In this document: piece after piece, positions 62,137 to 64,000 of the stretch
Position numbering within the stretch: position 1 is the first letter of the stretch
How the letters are laid out: each line of letters opens with the position of its first letter
Assembly: GCA_900315835.1 (NCBI GenBank)
Contig: ONAR01000002.1
Coordinates: forward strand, 1 to 64,000
From: an uncultured Prevotella sp.
Lineage (GTDB): Bacteria; Bacteroidota; Bacteroidia; Bacteroidales; Bacteroidaceae
Length of the DNA stretch: 64,000 bases
Reading direction: 5' to 3'
Translations under genes and position numbers: made by a program
Notes under the pieces: model-generated
The model's input: the letters and a program-made list of their open reading frames with translations, nothing else
Told to the model about the DNA's origin: nothing
The model's database searches: none

Positions 62137-62850
62137 TCACCTGTAAGTGGACCCCACCGCCGTCCTTGGGTCGTAGTCCTCACCCTCTTTCGGGAACGAG
62201 GGAATGAAGCGCATGTTGGCTTTGATCTGGCGCTCACGCTTGCGCATATAGGCGCTGGGGTATTTCGACGAGAATTTCCGTGGATTGGGCAGCGTGGCGG
62301 CAATGAGCGCACAGTCGCTGCGCGTAAGGTCGCTGGCCTTCTTGCCGAAGTTATATTCAGCACATGCGTCGACGCCGTAGATGCCGTCGCCCATCTCGAT
62401 GGAGTTCAAGTACACTTCCATGATGCGGTGCTTGCCCCAGAACACTTCAATGAGCGTGGTGAAGTAAAGCTCGAAGCCCTTCCTTATCCACGATCGTCCG
62501 GGCCACAGAAAGACATTCTTCGCCGTCTGCTGCGAGATGGTGCTGGCGCCATGAGTGCGGCCGCCCCGTATGTTGTGCTTGGCCGCTTTGTCGATGGCAT
62601 TGAAGTCGACACCATGATGCAGCAGGAAACGGGCGTCCTCGCTCGCCATGACCGCCACAGGCATGTGGGGCGACATCTCATCGAGCGGAATCCAATGGTG
62701 ATGGATGGTGAGGTTGCCATTCTCCACACAGCGGATGAGCATCAGTGGTGTGATATAGACTGGAATAAACCGATAGGCGATAACCGCGAGGATGGATGAG
62801 GCAAAGAAAAGACTGACCACCCAACGGACAATGCGCTTGAACTTTCTCAT
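62137..62850 (-). CDS. mtgA: Monofunctional peptidoglycan glycosyltransferase
   Basis: MtgA polymerises lipid II into glycan strands at the periplasmic face. The 237-residue protein has an N-terminal anchor (RWVVSLFFASSILAVIAYRF, 9-28) and a GT51 domain with catalytic Glu71 in MASEDARFLLHHG, GASTISQQTAKN (101-112), and the second Glu in RIMEVYLNSIEMG. Length fits the family. A terminator for the OmpA gene lies directly before its start, so it may depend on readthrough or a weak promoter there. Confidence 0.94.
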   Translation of the reverse strand: MRKFKRIVRWVVSLFFASSILAVIAYRFIPVYITPLMLIRCVENGNLTIHHHWIPLDEMSPHMPVAVMASEDARFLLHHGVDFNAIDKAAKHNIRGGRTHGASTISQQTAKNVFLWPGRSWIRKGFELYFTTLIEVFWGKHRIMEVYLNSIEMGDGIYGVDACAEYNFGKKASDLTRSDCALIAATLPNPRKFSSKYPSAYMRKRERQIKANMRFIPSFPKEGEDYDPRTAVGSTYR

Positions 62851-62857
62851 ATAAACA

Positions 62858-62897
62858 GAAAAAAGGAGTTAAGGAGACCGTAGCCCCCTTAGCTCCT
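62858..62897 (-). terminator. Intrinsic terminator after the OmpA lipoprotein gene
   Basis: On the minus strand GGAGCTAAGG pairs with CCTTAACTCC (one mismatch) around a 12-nt loop, followed by TTTTTT. It ends 8 bp before the mtgA start. Confidence 0.8.
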
Positions 62898-62917
62898 ATA
62901 ACGTAGTGAAAATGATT

Positions 62918-63610
62918 TTACTGCAGTGTGCCGGCATTAGCCTTGTTAATCATGTCCCGTGAGGCATAGAGATAAACCTCCACACGACGGTTGGCCTGCG
63001 ACACAGTCTTGTTTTCAATCTCATCCTGGCTGCCCTTGCCCACGATGTTCTGTAGCTGGGTAGAGTTCACGCCGCAAGAGGTCAGATAGTCGGCCACGCT
63101 CTGTGCGCGCTTCTGACTCAGTGGCACGTTGATGGCGTCGCCACCTGAGCGGTCGGTATAGCCATAGATGTCGACGTGGCAGTCGGAATTATTCTTCAGC
63201 ACCTGCGAGAATTTGGCCAAAGAGGTCTTGCTGGTCGTGTTGAGCGTGTAGCCGTTGGTCGGGAAGAGAATGCCGCTGTCGAAAGTCACCTTCACAGCCT
63301 TCAGACCGTTGCTGTCGGTGACTTCCTCCACCTGGGCGTTCTCCACTTGGGCAGCCTGCTGGGCGACCTTATCCATGTGCTTGCCAATGAGCGTGCCAGC
63401 ACCTGCGCCTACCGCGCCACCGATAGCGGCACCAATGGCGGCACCCTTACCATGACCGGCAATAGCACCGATGATTGAGCCTAATGCAGCACCACCGCCT
63501 GCACCAATCAGTGTGCCTGTGCCCTGCTTGGTGGAGCAACTCGTAAACGTAAAACCACTGAAGATGGTTAAGAAACACATGCCCAGTGTAAGTGTCTTGA
63601 CATTTTTCAT
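62918..63610 (-). CDS. OmpA-family lipoprotein with glycine-zipper region
   Basis: The 230-residue protein has a lipoprotein signal (lipobox TSC, Cys25). A glycine-zipper stretch follows (GTLIGAGGGAALGSIIGAIAG and GAAIGAAIGGAVGAGAGTLIG, about 31-75), then an OmpA C-terminal peptidoglycan-binding domain (FDSGILFPTNGYTL, DIYGYTDRSGGDAINVPLSQKRAQSVADYL). OmpA domains hold the outer membrane to diaminopimelate in peptidoglycan. It has its own -7 box and a terminator. Confidence 0.92.
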   Translation of the reverse strand: MKNVKTLTLGMCFLTIFSGFTFTSCSTKQGTGTLIGAGGGAALGSIIGAIAGHGKGAAIGAAIGGAVGAGAGTLIGKHMDKVAQQAAQVENAQVEEVTDSNGLKAVKVTFDSGILFPTNGYTLNTTSKTSLAKFSQVLKNNSDCHVDIYGYTDRSGGDAINVPLSQKRAQSVADYLTSCGVNSTQLQNIVGKGSQDEIENKTVSQANRRVEVYLYASRDMINKANAGTLQ

Positions 63611-63645
63611 AATTCAATATTTTAGTTAACCTAAATTTTTATGTG

Positions 63646-63653
63646 CAAAGATA
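63646..63653 (-). promoter_or_regulatory. Bacteroidetes -7 box for the OmpA lipoprotein
   Basis: The minus strand reads TATCTTTG about 36 bp before the ATG at 63610. A plus-strand box for proS lies close by, forming a divergent promoter region. Confidence 0.6.
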
Positions 63654-63697
63654 AGCCTTTTTTCGATATGAAGGAATGCTATCCTACTTTTTTTTAC

Positions 63698-63705
63698 TAA
63701 CTTTG
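63698..63705 (+). promoter_or_regulatory. Bacteroidetes -7 box for proS
   Basis: The sequence TAACTTTG lies 111 bp before the proS ATG, leaving a leader of about 105 nt that includes the inverted pair AAGTTA/TAACTT. Confidence 0.6.
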
Positions 63706-63816
63706 CAGCAAAGTTAAACATAAGTAACTTTTCACCGAAGGGGAGAAAACCTATGACAACGTAGGGAAATCCCTAAAATCGAACATACACTAAATTAATA
63801 AGCTATTTTATAAGCA

Positions 63817-64000
63817 ATGGCAAAAGAACTGAAACAACTCACCAAGCGCGCTGACAACTATAGCCAGTGGTACAACGACTTGGTGATGAAAGCCGACCTC
63901 GCTGAGCTGGCCCCGGTGCGCGGCTGCATGATTATCAAGCCTTATGGCTACGCCATCTGGGAAAAGATGCAGGCCCAGCTGGACAAGATGTTTAAGGAAA
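63817..64000 (+). CDS. proS: Prolyl-tRNA synthetase, N-terminal part (cut by the window edge)
   Basis: The first 61 codons ([20 protein letters not shown], then [19 protein letters not shown] and [19 protein letters not shown]) match the archaeal/eukaryotic-type ProS common in Bacteroidetes, with the class II motif 1 region beginning. The gene continues past the window. ProS charges tRNA-Pro; the tRNA-Pro gene of this window is about 52 kb away. Confidence 0.92.
   Translation, partial: MAKELKQLTKRADNYSQWYNDLVMKADLAELAPVRGCMIIKPYGYAIWEKMQAQLDKMFKE

Overview
The window looks like chromosomal DNA of a Bacteroidales bacterium, most likely a Prevotella-type member of the Prevotellaceae. Many genes are preceded by the Bacteroidetes -7 box TAnnTTTG, in a few places with TTG 19-20 nt upstream. 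Gene content agrees: PPi-dependent phosphofructokinase, GH13_8-type glycogen branching enzyme, lipoprotein TamL, a DUF3256 protein, a Mfa2/FimB-like fimbrial lipoprotein, a type IX secretion C-terminal domain, an ECF sigma/anti-sigma/TonB-dependent receptor trio, bifunctional HisB and S1 with several S1 domains. No intact plasmid, prophage, IS or CRISPR array was found; most of the window is core genome.

Layout. 1-5.4 kb: kdsB (-), a secreted MORN-repeat protein, glgB and an unknown membrane protein. 5.4-11.5 kb (-): hisC, hisD, rpsA and an O/P-type porin, separated by palindromic repeats. 11.7-16.1 kb (+): tRNA-Pro, an anti-sigma-like/Spy-like pair without a sigma gene, two glycosyltransferases and an acidic-tailed unknown protein. 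16.2-23.8 kb (-): one probable operon of a small protein, acyltransferase, large secreted amidase, small protein, YgiQ, and a PP2C-like phosphatase fused to TruA. 24-26.7 kb (+): pfp and a GH25 muramidase. 27.2-30 kb (-): SPOUT methyltransferase, membrane protein, hisB. 30-35.9 kb: tamL, maf, kdsC, a FemAB-like protein and glycerate kinase. 35.9-42.1 kb (+): two TonB-dependent receptors around an ECF sigma and a FecR-like anti-sigma. 42.2-46.2 kb (-): ftsY-rimO-HU-HU/TM/LysM. 46.3-48.8 kb: fimbrial-type lipoprotein, DUF3256, T9SS-type protein. 48.9-59 kb (+): uvrA, compact PBP, aminotransferase, LolE/FtsX-type permease and two tandem acyl-CoA/acyl-ACP ligase-like genes. 59.2-63.6 kb: palindromic element, Bro-N fragment, pcrA, mtgA, OmpA lipoprotein. 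The right edge holds the start of proS.

The most unusual points are: (1) a dispersed palindromic element with 37-bp arms at five loci, twice as inverted pairs, once supplying a stop codon, and once next to a phage Bro-N remnant; (2) a six-unit 22-bp tandem array in which every unit carries a dyad; (3) a membrane protein with a cytoplasmic HU domain and an extracytoplasmic LysM domain, which could tether DNA to the cell wall; (4) the PP2C-TruA fusion; (5) an anti-sigma-like gene lacking its expected sigma partner beside a tRNA. All functional statements are made by recognising motifs by eye; no database search was run.
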